DNA from: Actinomycetota bacterium
Lineage (GTDB): Bacteria > Actinomycetota > Actinomycetes > Streptosporangiales > Streptosporangiaceae
Reading direction: 5' to 3'
DNA: 59,623 nt
Assembly: GCA_027313705.1 (NCBI GenBank)
Contig: DAHVDE010000088.1
Coordinates: 1 to 59,623 of the forward strand
Within the stretch, counting starts at the first letter, position 1. Each line of letters starts with the position of its first letter. Positions 41,332 through 50,561 of the stretch are shown in pieces. The notes below the pieces were generated by a model. It was given only the letters and a program-made list of their open reading frames with translations. It did not search any database and was not told the DNA's origin. A program made the position numbers and the translations under genes.

Positions 41332-41895
41332 ATGAAGACCAAAACCAGCCTCGGCTACCTGACCACTCTGGTCGCCGGAATCGCGATCGGGGTTACCGCC
41401 GTGGGAACTGCTACCGCGTCATCGGCAGGCGCGAGGCCCGTGCCGGTCAGGATGGCCACCCATCATTATACGCTGGCGGCGTCGGCGTTCGCTCCTGACG
41501 GCCTGCACAACGCCGCGAGCGACTACTTCAATCAATGGGATCCGACGACACTTTCTAACCAGGACTCTGGCCGTTGCTTCAACGCCGGGCTGTCGCTGCC
41601 CGTTGGCGCGACCCTGAAGGGCATTACTTTTTACTACACTCCTAGCAGCAGTTCCGTCCTGCACGCCGAACTCAACCGGCAGGACCTGACCAATCACAGC
41701 TTCGTTATGCCGGTCAGCTTCGATGCGCCCGAGGCGACAGGCACCCCTGCGCCCTACACGGCGACCTACAAGCGGATCCCCAGTCAGTACGCCGCCGTGA
41801 ACATGACTCACTACGCCTACTCAGTCGGTGTCTGCCCGTACGGTGGAGTCACGTTCTCGGGCGTGAACATCACCTATACGGTGCCCGTCAGCTGA
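41332..41895 (+). CDS. secreted hypothetical protein (187 aa)
   Basis: ATG 41332 gives MKTKTSLGYLTTLVAGIAIG, a typical signal peptide ending near TATASSAGA. The mature part is beta-rich (LKGITFYYTPSSSSVLHAEL, CPYGGVTFSGVNITYTVPVS) with two cysteines. It resembles small secreted beta-sandwich proteins; no family can be named. A strong terminator follows. Confidence 0.7.
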   Translation: MKTKTSLGYLTTLVAGIAIGVTAVGTATASSAGARPVPVRMATHHYTLAASAFAPDGLHNAASDYFNQWDPTTLSNQDSGRCFNAGLSLPVGATLKGITFYYTPSSSSVLHAELNRQDLTNHSFVMPVSFDAPEATGTPAPYTATYKRIPSQYAAVNMTHYAYSVGVCPYGGVTFSGVNITYTVPVS

Positions 41896-41918
41896 TGACG
41901 GACAGCGCCTCGCGAGCG

Positions 41919-41946
41919 AGCGCCCTGGCCATTCGGCCAGGGCGCT
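41919..41946 (+). terminator. intrinsic terminator
   Basis: A 12-bp perfect stem (41919-41930 with 41935-41946) with loop ATTC is followed by TTTCC. Confidence 0.8.
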
Positions 41947-42055
41947 TTCCATTGCCTCTCGACGGGGTACCTCGCCAACGTGCCCGATTGATAGTAGGTT
42001 CGCTGTCGATCAAAAGATCACTTACCTGCGAAGCAAGAGCCCAAAGGAGAGCATT

Positions 42056-43480
42056 GTGCTTAAAAAGCGGATGGTGATGGCGACTGCCGGAACTGGTTTA
42101 CTGCTGGTGATCGGCCTGGTCGCCGCCGTGGCCCCGGCCGCGCAGGCGAGCACTCACTCTGGCGCCTTCTCGGCTCCGGCGCTGCCACTTAACATGAAGC
42201 TAGTTCACGCGGGTGCGCAAGCCCCGACCGACGCGCAATGCGAAGCGCTATTCAGCCAGCCTTGCTACAGCCCGCAGGACATGCAAACCGCCTACGGCGT
42301 CGATCATCTGCTGAACGCCGGAGACAACGGCAAGGGGCAGACGATAGTCATCGTCGACTCCTACGGCAGCCCGACCATCGCCGCTGACCTGGCCGCTTTC
42401 GACCAGGGCTTCGGCTTGCCGAACCCGCCGAGCTTCACGATCCTGTCTCCGCTCGGCATTGTTCCTTACGACCCGAACACCTACCCGGACGAGATCGGCT
42501 GGGCGGTCGAGACCACGCTCGACGTCGAATGGTCGCACGCCATGGCGCCTGACGCAAGCATCGTGCTGATGACCAGCCCAGTCGACGAGACAGAGGGCGT
42601 CCAGGGCATGCCTCAGTTCAACGAACTCGAGAACTATGTCCTTCGCCACCATCTCGGCAACATCATCTCCCAGAGCTGGGGCGCGACAGAGAACACCTTG
42701 TTCAATGCCCCAGGCGAGCGTGTCATCAGGTCCTTCGAGCGGACCTATGCGCGAGCCGCCGCGATGGGCGTGTCCGTGTTCGCATCCGCCGGTGACGGGG
42801 GGACCGCGAACCCGGAGACCGACGGCAGCACCATCTACCCGTTCCCGACCGTCAACTTCCCTGCGTCGTCGCCTTTGGTGACCGCAGTCGGAGGCACCAG
42901 CCTTTACACCGATACCAGCGGCAACTACCAGTCGGAGACCGTATGGAACTCTGACGGCGGCGCGACCGGCGGCGGTGTCAGCCAGCAGTTCCGCGAGCCG
43001 CTCTACCAGGCATTCCTTCCTTCGTCTGACCAGGCCATGCTGAACGGTCACCGTGGCTTGCCTGACGTCGCGTGGAACGCCGACCCGAACACCGGGGTGC
43101 TGATCTACCTGTCGTTCCTCGGTGCCAGCCAGGCCGGCTACTACACCATCGGCGGGACAAGCGAAGGCGCACCGCAATGGGCCGGCCTCACCGCCGACCT
43201 CAACCAGCTCGCCGGTCATCCGATCGGCTTCCTCAACCCGTACCTCTACGCGCTCGGCGCCGCAGGCATCGGCTTCCACGACATCACGGTCGGGAACAAC
43301 AGCGTCGGCGGCATCCCCGGCTACAACGCCACTCCAGGCTGGGACGCCACTACCGGATGGGGCACTCCTGACCTCGGCCGGCTGTTCGGCGACCTGGCCT
43401 TCCTCGCTCGCGGCCACCACGGCGCCGGCTTCGGCTCAGAGCGCGCCCTTATCGCGCGCGCCCGCGCGCTGCGTCATTAG
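42056..43480 (+). CDS. secreted S53 (sedolisin) family peptidase
   Basis: This encodes 474 residues. The GTG follows AAAGGAGAG. A signal peptide (about 1-32, ending PAAQAS) precedes the catalytic domain: VETTLDVEWSH carries the Glu and Asp, SAGDGG the oxyanion Asp, and GGTSEGAPQWAG the Ser. These are serine-carboxyl proteases that work at acid pH, secreted to digest protein. The usual prodomain of about 180 residues is missing; only about 40 residues lie between signal and catalytic domain. It is monocistronic. Confidence 0.92.
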   Translation: MLKKRMVMATAGTGLLLVIGLVAAVAPAAQASTHSGAFSAPALPLNMKLVHAGAQAPTDAQCEALFSQPCYSPQDMQTAYGVDHLLNAGDNGKGQTIVIVDSYGSPTIAADLAAFDQGFGLPNPPSFTILSPLGIVPYDPNTYPDEIGWAVETTLDVEWSHAMAPDASIVLMTSPVDETEGVQGMPQFNELENYVLRHHLGNIISQSWGATENTLFNAPGERVIRSFERTYARAAAMGVSVFASAGDGGTANPETDGSTIYPFPTVNFPASSPLVTAVGGTSLYTDTSGNYQSETVWNSDGGATGGGVSQQFREPLYQAFLPSSDQAMLNGHRGLPDVAWNADPNTGVLIYLSFLGASQAGYYTIGGTSEGAPQWAGLTADLNQLAGHPIGFLNPYLYALGAAGIGFHDITVGNNSVGGIPGYNATPGWDATTGWGTPDLGRLFGDLAFLARGHHGAGFGSERALIARARALRH

Positions 43481-43495
43481 AACGCCGCCCGCTAT

Positions 43496-43526
43496 GGTGG
43501 CGATGGGTCTGCGGCTCATCGCCACC
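43496..43526. terminator. terminator-like hairpin
   Basis: GGTGGCGATG (43496-43505) pairs with CATCGCCACC (43517-43526), 15 bp after the S53 stop. There is no U tract. Confidence 0.45.
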
Positions 43527-43578
43527 GGCGGCGAGCAATTAAGACTGACTTCTTTTCCCGCCAGAAAGCACCTGGCGG

Positions 43579-43929
43579 TCAGGCAATGACGGGTTCGCCG
43601 TCCACCACGGCAACACCGGCGTGCTCGCCTATCACCGCCGCTACCCTGGCCGGGTCGTCGGGAGTGATGAACGGCAGGATCCGGCTCCCGGTGTCCAGAA
43701 TGAGCGCGGTCTTCTTCGCGGGCCTGCCGGGATCCAGGCTGGCCCAGTACCGCAGCGTTGTGCTGCCCCAGATGCGCCCTCGCCCGGTCACGGTGCCAAT
43801 CGGCACCCGCCTGACTTCGCGTATCGCGCCATAGGGCACCCGCTTGGTCCCCCACGGAAAGTAATAGCCCTTGATCAGCACCGCGTCGGCCGTGCAGGTA
43901 ATCCACTGGTCACGGTAAAGGTCGTTCAC
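43579..43929 (-). CDS. bacterial PH-domain-like protein (116 aa)
   Basis: The start reads WITCTADAVLIKGYYFPWGT, then VPYGAIREVRRVPIGTVTGR and GRPAKKTALILDTGSRILPF, the beta-rich pattern of small bacterial PH-like proteins. It is cytoplasmic, with no membrane helix. It is convergent with the S53 gene. Function is unknown. Confidence 0.65.
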   Translation of the reverse strand: MNDLYRDQWITCTADAVLIKGYYFPWGTKRVPYGAIREVRRVPIGTVTGRGRIWGSTTLRYWASLDPGRPAKKTALILDTGSRILPFITPDDPARVAAVIGEHAGVAVVDGEPVIA

Positions 43930-43992
43930 GTTACCTCACCTCCGCCAATTTCACCTTACCCCCACCGTCGCCCCACCCCCGCAGCCGGTACG

Positions 43993-44045
43993 CCGACGTT
44001 GCGACGTCGCGGGGGCTGGGGCACGCACGTTGCGACGTCGCGGGG
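43993..44045 (+). repeat. two copies of the CGTTGYGRMGTYGYGGGG interspersed repeat
   Basis: Two near-identical 20-bp units (about 43996-44015 and 44027-44045) read ACGTTGCGACGTCGCGGGG. The same motif in the form CGTTGTGGAGTTGTGGGGG recurs near 57.7 and 59.5 kb. Confidence 0.6.
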
Positions 44046-44147
44046 CCTCGGATGGTGCGTGGGTTAATTTATGCCTGCTCGTGGCGGGCACCTGCTGTTC
44101 GGGGTTAATCAGGCGGTTGGTGTAGCATTTTGCGCTGTGAGGTGGTC

Positions 44148-44849
44148 ATGAGCCCGGCACTGGCCGGCAAGGTCGCGGTGGTCACTGGCGCGGCGCACGG
44201 CATCGGCACGGCCATCGTGGCCGCGCTCGAAGCCGAAGGCGCCATCGTGTACGGGGTAGACAAGGACACCGCCGACCTCAGCGATTCAGCCGCCGTCAGT
44301 GAGTTCTTCGCCGCCGTAGGCGACGTTTCCATCCTGGTCAACAATGCCGGGGGAGTGGCCGGGCAGGTCGGCAAGCCGCTCGAGGACGTTACCGGGCAGG
44401 ATTGGCGTGACGTCGTCGATGCCAACCTGACCACGGCGTTCTTGTGCAGCCGTGCGGTGATCCCTGGCATGAAGCGGCGCGGCTGGGGTCGCATCATCAC
44501 GATCTCGTCCGCCGCCGGCCTCACCGTCAGCAAGACGGGCATTCAGGCCTACGCCAGCGCCAAGGCCGCCCAGATCGGGCTGACCAGGCAGCTAGCGCAC
44601 GAGCTCGGGCCGTTCGGCATCACGGTGAACTGCATCGCGCCCGGTTTCATCTTGTCCAACCCGACCACCCTTGCGCAGTGGCAGAGTTACGGTGCCGACG
44701 GCCAGGCCGGCCTGGTCAGCGGCATCGCTATGCGCCGCCTCGGCCAGCCAGCCGACATCGCCAACGGCGTCCGCTTCTTCGCCGCAGAGTCATCTGGCTG
44801 GGTAACCGGCCAGGTCATCGCGATTGACGGCGGCAGTGCTTTCCTTTAA
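44148..44849 (+). CDS. short-chain dehydrogenase/reductase
   Basis: This encodes 233 residues. VTGAAHGIG (cofactor loop), NNAGG, ISSAAG and YASAK (catalytic Tyr and Lys) are all present, followed by PGFILSNPTT and the standard IDGG end. The aspartate in VYGVDKD suggests NAD(H) preference. The substrate is unknown. Its stop lies 26 bp inside the M20 peptidase frame, so the two are probably an operon. Confidence 0.92.
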   Translation: MSPALAGKVAVVTGAAHGIGTAIVAALEAEGAIVYGVDKDTADLSDSAAVSEFFAAVGDVSILVNNAGGVAGQVGKPLEDVTGQDWRDVVDANLTTAFLCSRAVIPGMKRRGWGRIITISSAAGLTVSKTGIQAYASAKAAQIGLTRQLAHELGPFGITVNCIAPGFILSNPTTLAQWQSYGADGQAGLVSGIAMRRLGQPADIANGVRFFAAESSGWVTGQVIAIDGGSAFL

Positions 44850-46179
44850 CCGCGACGACGCGGACTACGTAGCCGAGCTCAGCGAGTTCGTCGCCGTGCC
44901 GAGCGTGAGCAGGGACGCGTCGCCGCAGACGATGCTGGCCGCGGCGAACTGGCTGGCTGCCCAGCTTGAGTTCGCCGGCGGCAGGGTCGAGCCGACCGCG
45001 GGCCATCCGGTCGTGCGCGGGGAATGGCTGGGGGCATCAGGGGCTCCGACCGTGCTCGTCTACGGCCATTACGACGTGCAGCCCACCGGCGACCTGGCCG
45101 AATGGCTGACTCCGCCGTTCGAGCTGACCGTGGAAGACGACGTCATGCGCGGCCGGGGCGCGACCGACGACAAGGGCCCCATCTACGTCGTGCTGAAAAC
45201 CGCCCAGGCCTTCTGCGCGCAGGAAGGCGGCCTGCCGCTCAACGTGAAATTCCTCTTCGAGGGCGAGGAGGAAATCGGCAGCCCGCACCTGCGCGGCTAC
45301 GTCACCGAGCACGCCGCCGAACTGGCTGCCGACCTGGTGATCTCGGCTGACGGCGCGATGTGGCGGCCAACCGAGCCGTCAGTCTCGCTGGCCTCCAAGG
45401 GCCTTGTCAGCCTCGACGTCATCGTGACGGGCGCCAGCACGGATCTGCATTCTGGCCGTTATGGCGGCACTGTGGCTAACCCGCTGCACGTGCTCGCTGA
45501 GATACTTGCCAGCTTGCACACGCCGGACGGCGCTGTCGCCGTCGACGGCTTTTATGCCGGCATTCCGCCGCTCAGCGAGCAACGGCGCGGCGAAATCGCC
45601 GATATCCCGTTCTCCGCCGCTAGCTTCCTGGCCGGGCTCGGGTTGTCGCAAGGACACGGCGAACCTGGTTACAGCACACTTGAGCGGCTGTGGGAGCGGC
45701 CGACCCTGGACGTCAACGGCATCAGCGGCGGCGGCAAGTACACGGTGATCCCGCACCGCGCGGTCGGCCACGTGTCCTGCCGCCTGGTTCTGGGCCAGGA
45801 TCCTGACGCGGTGCTCAAGGCGGTCACCGCGCACGTGCTCGCCAGGCCCGCGTCTGGCCTGCTGGTGACGGTCAGGCCGGACGAGGCGCGAGTCCCCGCC
45901 TACACGATCCCGGCCAGCCACCCGGCCGTTCGCGCCGCAGTCGCGGCGCTCGAGGCGGTCTATCCAGGTCAGGAGGTACTGCTCGCCTGCGTGCCAGGCA
46001 CGTTGCCCGCGACCGAGCTGTTCGAGACCGAGCTTGGCGTCAAGACGTTGTTCTTCTCCTTCTCCACCGCCGACGAGAAGCTGCACGCGCCCAACGAGTT
46101 CATGCGGCTTCGCCGGCTGCGGGAGGGCATGCGAGCCTGGGAGCACCTCTGGCGGCTGCTCACCGACCCTGCCAGGTGA
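44824..46179 (+). CDS. M20-family metallopeptidase (dipeptidase-like)
   Basis: This encodes 451 residues. Metal and catalytic motifs are in place: LVYGHYDVQP, GRGATDDKGP, FLFEGEEEIGS, and the dimerisation domain starting VTGASTDLHSG. It hydrolyses dipeptides or N-acyl amino acids in the cytoplasm. The TTG at 44824 or the GTG at 44836 may be the true start; both overlap the dehydrogenase gene. It is convergent with the CHAT gene, overlapping its end by 20 bp. Confidence 0.9.
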   Translation: MTAAVLSFNRDDADYVAELSEFVAVPSVSRDASPQTMLAAANWLAAQLEFAGGRVEPTAGHPVVRGEWLGASGAPTVLVYGHYDVQPTGDLAEWLTPPFELTVEDDVMRGRGATDDKGPIYVVLKTAQAFCAQEGGLPLNVKFLFEGEEEIGSPHLRGYVTEHAAELAADLVISADGAMWRPTEPSVSLASKGLVSLDVIVTGASTDLHSGRYGGTVANPLHVLAEILASLHTPDGAVAVDGFYAGIPPLSEQRRGEIADIPFSAASFLAGLGLSQGHGEPGYSTLERLWERPTLDVNGISGGGKYTVIPHRAVGHVSCRLVLGQDPDAVLKAVTAHVLARPASGLLVTVRPDEARVPAYTIPASHPAVRAAVAALEAVYPGQEVLLACVPGTLPATELFETELGVKTLFFSFSTADEKLHAPNEFMRLRRLREGMRAWEHLWRLLTDPAR

Positions 46180-49100
46180 AAGCCGCCCAGGAGTGCACGG
46201 CGCGGTAGGCGCGGCTGCTGGTCGTGCCCGCCAGTTCGCCCGGCAGGTCTTCGAGCCCGGCCCGGCCGGCGTCGAGCATCCATAGCTGCGCCTCCCGCAG
46301 GGCGGCCGCCGGGCTGTCTTGCTGGCCGAGAAAGTGATGGAACATGATCAGAAGCTGGGCCGCCGACCGGTCTTCCGCAGGCCACCGCGCCCCGACCACG
46401 CCATAGGCACCGGCCGCGAGCAGCGCGGATGCCAAGGTAAGTGCCTCGTCATGGTCAACGTCGGTGAGGTCGCTCAGGCAGGCGCCGAGCACGGCGAGAA
46501 AGCCGGGGGACTGCGGTTCCCGGCGCTCGGCCTGGGCGACGATCTCGGCGATCGTCAATTTCGCTCCGCCAGAAAGCACCAGATGGGAGTCGGCCAGGGA
46601 GTGCGCGACCGTTGCGTGGCAGCCGCAGTGCAGCAACGACGCGGCGGCAGCGGTGCCGCCTGGCAGCCTGGACAGCACGCGTCCTGGCGTAGCTTCGCCT
46701 GAAGCGCCTGGCAGTTTTCCGAGCAACTCGGCATGCGGATAATAGCGCCTGCGGATCTCCGCCGCCTCGGTGACGGTGCTCGGCAGGTCCCCGGTCGGGT
46801 TGGCGACGATGACCGGCTGCTCGGCCGGGGAAACCCGGCTCAGGCGCACGGCGCGGGCGAACTGCCTGGCCGTCGCGGCGTAGCTGACGATGGCGTCGTC
46901 GATCGCGTAGCGCAGGCGGCCGCCAGGTCCCTCGACGTCACGGGTGCGGGCGGCATGCCAGGGAACGGCGCCCAGGTTGCCTGCCGGGATCAGCACCAGC
47001 CTGGCCGGGCGGTGCAGCCGCCAGCCTTCCGCGAGCCGCAGGACGGGTGCCATCACCGCGTGCCAGGCCCAGTCGCAGGTGCTCTCCAGCGCCTCATGCC
47101 AGGCCGCCCTGGCGGCGTTGCCTGCCCGCGGGCTGGCCAGCAGGGACAGGGCGGCGTTGTAGTCGGGCACCTGGCGTTCCGCCAGGCGGGGGAGCGGAAT
47201 CGCCTCGGCCGCGATCGCCGTCACCACGAGCGCCGTGCCCGGCGGCACCAGGTAGACGAACGCGTCAGCTCCGGCGGCCACCAGGGCACCTGCCAGATCC
47301 GCGATGGCCGGCCTGGTCAGCCAGGCTGCCTCGGGCGAGGCGTCGCGCAGCGCGGTGAAGACCTGGTACCTGATATCCGACGGGATAACCAGGTCGCCGT
47401 CCCGGCTTTCCCAGGGGAAACGACCGCCGCTTGCCAGCCCTTCCTGCCAGGGCGCGACCAGGTCGTCGCGGCCGGCTGCCCGCAGCAGCGCAGGCACGCT
47501 GGCCGCCACGGTGGTGGCATGCAGGACCAGGCCCCTGCCGAGCTCGAGCGCCTGGACGGCCTGCTCTGGCCTGGCGTTGCTGATGCTCCAGCGCGCTACC
47601 GCAGTGGCGTGGGCGGAGGCTAGCCTGGCCACCTCGAGGCCGCGGCTCGCGCCGGCCTGAAGCAGGACCTCGGCGGCCAGTTCCTCGAGCGCGGTCAGCC
47701 CGGCCTCGATGGCTTCGTCATAGTCCCGGTTCAGTTCAAGTGCGACGGCCAGGCTCCACAACGCGGCGGACCGCAACGGCGCTTGCCTGCCGCGCGTCGC
47801 GGCATCGGCCTCGCGCAGTGCCGCGATGCCGTCCGCAAGGTCGCGCGGGTCTGCGCTGAGCGCGTACCGGTCGCAGTGCGCCTGGCCGAGCAGCAGCAGG
47901 CGGCGAGCGCGGTGGAAGACAGGTACCTCGGGGCGCGCGGTTTCCGTACGCAACGTGGTCAGGGCGGCGTCCACGAGTCCGAGGTCGGAAGTCAGCCTGC
48001 CGAGTTCCGCGCGTGCCCGCGCGCCGCGTTCGGGCAGGTGGTGGCCATCAAATGGGACGCCTGGACGGGACAGGTCGGCGGCGTCGGCGATCAGCCGCAG
48101 GCCCTCGGCGCGGTTTCCCGCCCTGCGCATCAGGCATTCACCGAGGCCGGCCAGCACGATCGGCCGCCAGCCGTCATCGTGGTCCAAGAGTCTCAGCTCG
48201 CGCCGCACGCTGGCGATTGCATCGTCGGCCGCGGTCTGGTCACCCCTGGTCATGGCGCGGTCCGCGGTGTCGAGGGCGGCGAGTGCGCGGCCGAGCGCGG
48301 GCTGGCCTGCCTCGGCCAGGGCGAGCAGCGGCACGGTAGCGCGCAGGTGCAGGTCGGCGGCCTGCATGTCGGCGAGCATGCCGGTCTGCAGGTACCGTTC
48401 TGACAGCACGTTGTGGGTGAAGGCGGGAATCATCTGGCTCAGCGGGTGGTCGGGCGGCAGCAGTTCGCCCGCTCGCCTGAGGTCCGCCAGGGTCTGCTCA
48501 TCGCCAGGTGACTCGCCGTCCCTGATCGCCCGTGAGTACCTGGCGAGGAAGTTCAGGGCGTGCAGCACGCCAGCTTCCTCGGTCTGGTCCCTTTCCCCGG
48601 CGAGGCCCTCTACCGCGATCGCCTCGATCCGCTCGGCCGGCACGCTCGCCGGGTCGGTGGCGGCCGTCATCCCGGTCACCACGCCGAGCACGTTGCGAGC
48701 CAGTCGCCGCCAGGGCGCTTGCGGCCCGGATGCCGCAACGCCCTCGGCAAGTTCGCGCAGTGCCTCACGCTGGCCGGTGACCGCGTCGTCGATGCGGCCG
48801 CGCAGGCTGTTGATCAGCCCGGTGACAAGCTGCACGGCGGGCTGGTAAGGATCGTCGTCGGGCAGGCGGCTTCCTTCTGCCCTGATCGCGCGCACGTCAG
48901 GTATGCGGCCGGTGAACATGGCGTTCGCGCCGCGCAGGATCGCCATCCCGGTCGCGAGGCGCGCGTGGGCGATCCTGGCCTGGTTTCGCAGGTTGGCGTC
49001 GAGCGTCTTCGACTCTTTGGCCAGCGCGAACAACCTGAGCGCCTCGCCGGCATCACGCCAGCCCTGCCCGGTCTCCGGCGGCTCAGCCCAGCCAGTGATC

Positions 49101-49237
49101 AGTCCCGTGCCCGCGCGGTTAGCCAGGAGCTTGCCAAGCGTCAGGCGGTGTCGGTCCAAGTCACCTGCCGGATCATCAGGCGCGGTCAGCCGCCTGAAGC
49201 GCTCGATCGACTCGTCGGCATCCCCGTCTTCGCCCAT
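46160..49237 (-). CDS. TPR-CHAT caspase-like protein
   Basis: This encodes 1025 residues. The first 600 or so are helical TPR-like repeats; the last 330 form a CHAT domain. The caspase-like dyad is visible: His in LLHCGCHAT (H874) and Cys in VLGACLSD (C920), with the family's end (AYGVVGARWPAED, then RAVHSWAAFTWQG). CHAT proteases are cysteine peptidases of the caspase/separase clan; some act in defence or programmed cell death, and many in actinomycetes have unknown triggers. No partner gene is adjacent, so the target is unknown. Confidence 0.88.
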   Translation of the reverse strand: MGEDGDADESIERFRRLTAPDDPAGDLDRHRLTLGKLLANRAGTGLITGWAEPPETGQGWRDAGEALRLFALAKESKTLDANLRNQARIAHARLATGMAILRGANAMFTGRIPDVRAIRAEGSRLPDDDPYQPAVQLVTGLINSLRGRIDDAVTGQREALRELAEGVAASGPQAPWRRLARNVLGVVTGMTAATDPASVPAERIEAIAVEGLAGERDQTEEAGVLHALNFLARYSRAIRDGESPGDEQTLADLRRAGELLPPDHPLSQMIPAFTHNVLSERYLQTGMLADMQAADLHLRATVPLLALAEAGQPALGRALAALDTADRAMTRGDQTAADDAIASVRRELRLLDHDDGWRPIVLAGLGECLMRRAGNRAEGLRLIADAADLSRPGVPFDGHHLPERGARARAELGRLTSDLGLVDAALTTLRTETARPEVPVFHRARRLLLLGQAHCDRYALSADPRDLADGIAALREADAATRGRQAPLRSAALWSLAVALELNRDYDEAIEAGLTALEELAAEVLLQAGASRGLEVARLASAHATAVARWSISNARPEQAVQALELGRGLVLHATTVAASVPALLRAAGRDDLVAPWQEGLASGGRFPWESRDGDLVIPSDIRYQVFTALRDASPEAAWLTRPAIADLAGALVAAGADAFVYLVPPGTALVVTAIAAEAIPLPRLAERQVPDYNAALSLLASPRAGNAARAAWHEALESTCDWAWHAVMAPVLRLAEGWRLHRPARLVLIPAGNLGAVPWHAARTRDVEGPGGRLRYAIDDAIVSYAATARQFARAVRLSRVSPAEQPVIVANPTGDLPSTVTEAAEIRRRYYPHAELLGKLPGASGEATPGRVLSRLPGGTAAAASLLHCGCHATVAHSLADSHLVLSGGAKLTIAEIVAQAERREPQSPGFLAVLGACLSDLTDVDHDEALTLASALLAAGAYGVVGARWPAEDRSAAQLLIMFHHFLGQQDSPAAALREAQLWMLDAGRAGLEDLPGELAGTTSSRAYRAVHSWAAFTWQGR

Positions 49238-49278
49238 AGGCCATTCTCGCTCGCGTCAAGGCGGATAGCACAGAGCAG

Positions 49279-49313
49279 AGAACCCCGCGCCTCGGCGAGA
49301 GGCGCGGGGTTCT
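49279..49313. terminator. intrinsic terminator
   Basis: A 15-bp perfect stem (49279-49293 with 49299-49313) has a 5-base loop and lies after the minus-strand 49342 gene. Confidence 0.8.
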
Positions 49314-49341
49314 GGTGCGCTACGGCGACCCTGGGCCGCTA

Positions 49342-50190
49342 TCAGAAGCGGTGGGTGGCCGTCGAGATGTCGTAGCTTGAGCCCCAGTACCACTGGGTGG
49401 CTGAGGCGCCAGGCACGATGTGCGGGACACCTGTCGGATCGGCGATCCACCAGCGAACCCGGTTCTGCATCTGCTGCGGCAGCGTTCCGATGGCAGCCTT
49501 TGCGGCCGGCCACTCTGAGCGCATCGTGTAGATCACGGCCAGCGAGTTCGGGTGCTGGCTGAGCCTGCTTTGCGCCCAGCTTGCAGCCATCTGCGGCGTG
49601 GCATCGCCGGGCTCGACGTCGAGCGCCATGGCCGAGGGGTCGTGCCCGGTCGTGTCGATCCAGACGACCTGCTTGTGCCCGGCAAGCTGAGCGCGCGAGG
49701 CTGCGTAGGAGCCGGTGGCGTAGGCAGCCGCCACGTGCTGGGCGGGCAGCGCCGACGGCGTCGTCGAGTCGTAGATCAGGTACGGCTTGGCAGGCGCCCG
49801 GTGCCTGATGGCTGCTACGTGCCCGGCCGGTCCGCCGTTACCCATCTGCGCGTGAGCGAACTGGTGGTGCGTGCCGCGCACGATCGTCGACGATCCTGCG
49901 GCCTCGACACCTTTGCCGCGGGTGCCGTTCGCGTGCGCCTGAATCGTCTGGACCTGGGAGCTGTGAACTCCTGCCTGGTTCAGCGCGTTCTGGCCGCCTG
50001 TGCCCGCTGCGGCCGGGCCGCCTGAAAGTCCTGCGGCGAGGCCGGCGGATGCGACGGCCGTCAGTGCGCCGGCGCCGACCACCAGCTTGGCGTGGTCCTT
50101 GGCGAACCGGACGGTGCGTGAAGACTGCTCAGATACCGATGAACGGAATGATTCGGACTTGTTACGGACAGTGTTCAGTACAGAGTCCAT
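49342..50190 (-). CDS. membrane-anchored or secreted hypothetical protein, glycosidase-like domain
   Basis: This encodes 282 residues. A basic N-terminus and a hydrophobic segment (about 36-60) act as signal or anchor. The C-terminal 170 residues read LIYDSTTPSALPA, KQVVWIDTTGHDPSAMALDV, NSLAVIYTMRSEWPA and QYRWWIADPT-like stretches, recalling the TIM-barrel layout of GH25-like or DUF1906-like wall hydrolases. No catalytic pair is certain. ATG 50188-50190 is chosen; a TTG at 50202 is in frame. Confidence 0.55.
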   Translation of the reverse strand: MDSVLNTVRNKSESFRSSVSEQSSRTVRFAKDHAKLVVGAGALTAVASAGLAAGLSGGPAAAGTGGQNALNQAGVHSSQVQTIQAHANGTRGKGVEAAGSSTIVRGTHHQFAHAQMGNGGPAGHVAAIRHRAPAKPYLIYDSTTPSALPAQHVAAAYATGSYAASRAQLAGHKQVVWIDTTGHDPSAMALDVEPGDATPQMAASWAQSRLSQHPNSLAVIYTMRSEWPAAKAAIGTLPQQMQNRVRWWIADPTGVPHIVPGASATQWYWGSSYDISTATHRF

Positions 50191-50202
50191 GCGGGGGGTC
50201 AA

Positions 50203-50561
50203 AACTAACCTCGGGGGTATCGGGCGCTAAGGGGGAGCGCTCGGCGGGCACCCAGTGGCGCTGCCACAGGCTGGGGGGCCTGGGTTCTGGCAGACCGCAC
50301 GATTGCGACGCGGGGGCAAGGCGTGCGTTGCTTTGGGGGGCAACAATCACATGCCTGGGCGCGTTCTGTTACTGACAGTGAACGTCAGATAGCTCTGGGC
50401 TATTGCCCGTTACGCCTGAGACGGGCTATGAGGTGCGTCACAGAGGTCTCTTTACCGGCTTATACGCAATGCCGGATATGAGAGGTGGTGGGCAGGTGCG
50501 GCGTCCCGCAGCCAGCGGCCAGGAGGCGACGGTACGTCTTCTCTCGGCCACGGCCTGGCCG
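50203..50561. other. intergenic region, no gene seen
   Basis: About 360 bp with poly-G runs near 50228, 50270 and 50336. Short frames overlap on both strands but none looks coding. The right part is the 3' side of the minus-strand hydrolase; the left part should hold the promoter of 49342-50190. Confidence 0.5.

Noticed and set aside
43993-44045. Possible short CRISPR-like array of two repeats.
   Set aside because: Only two copies with a short gap, and the same motif appears elsewhere without spacers.
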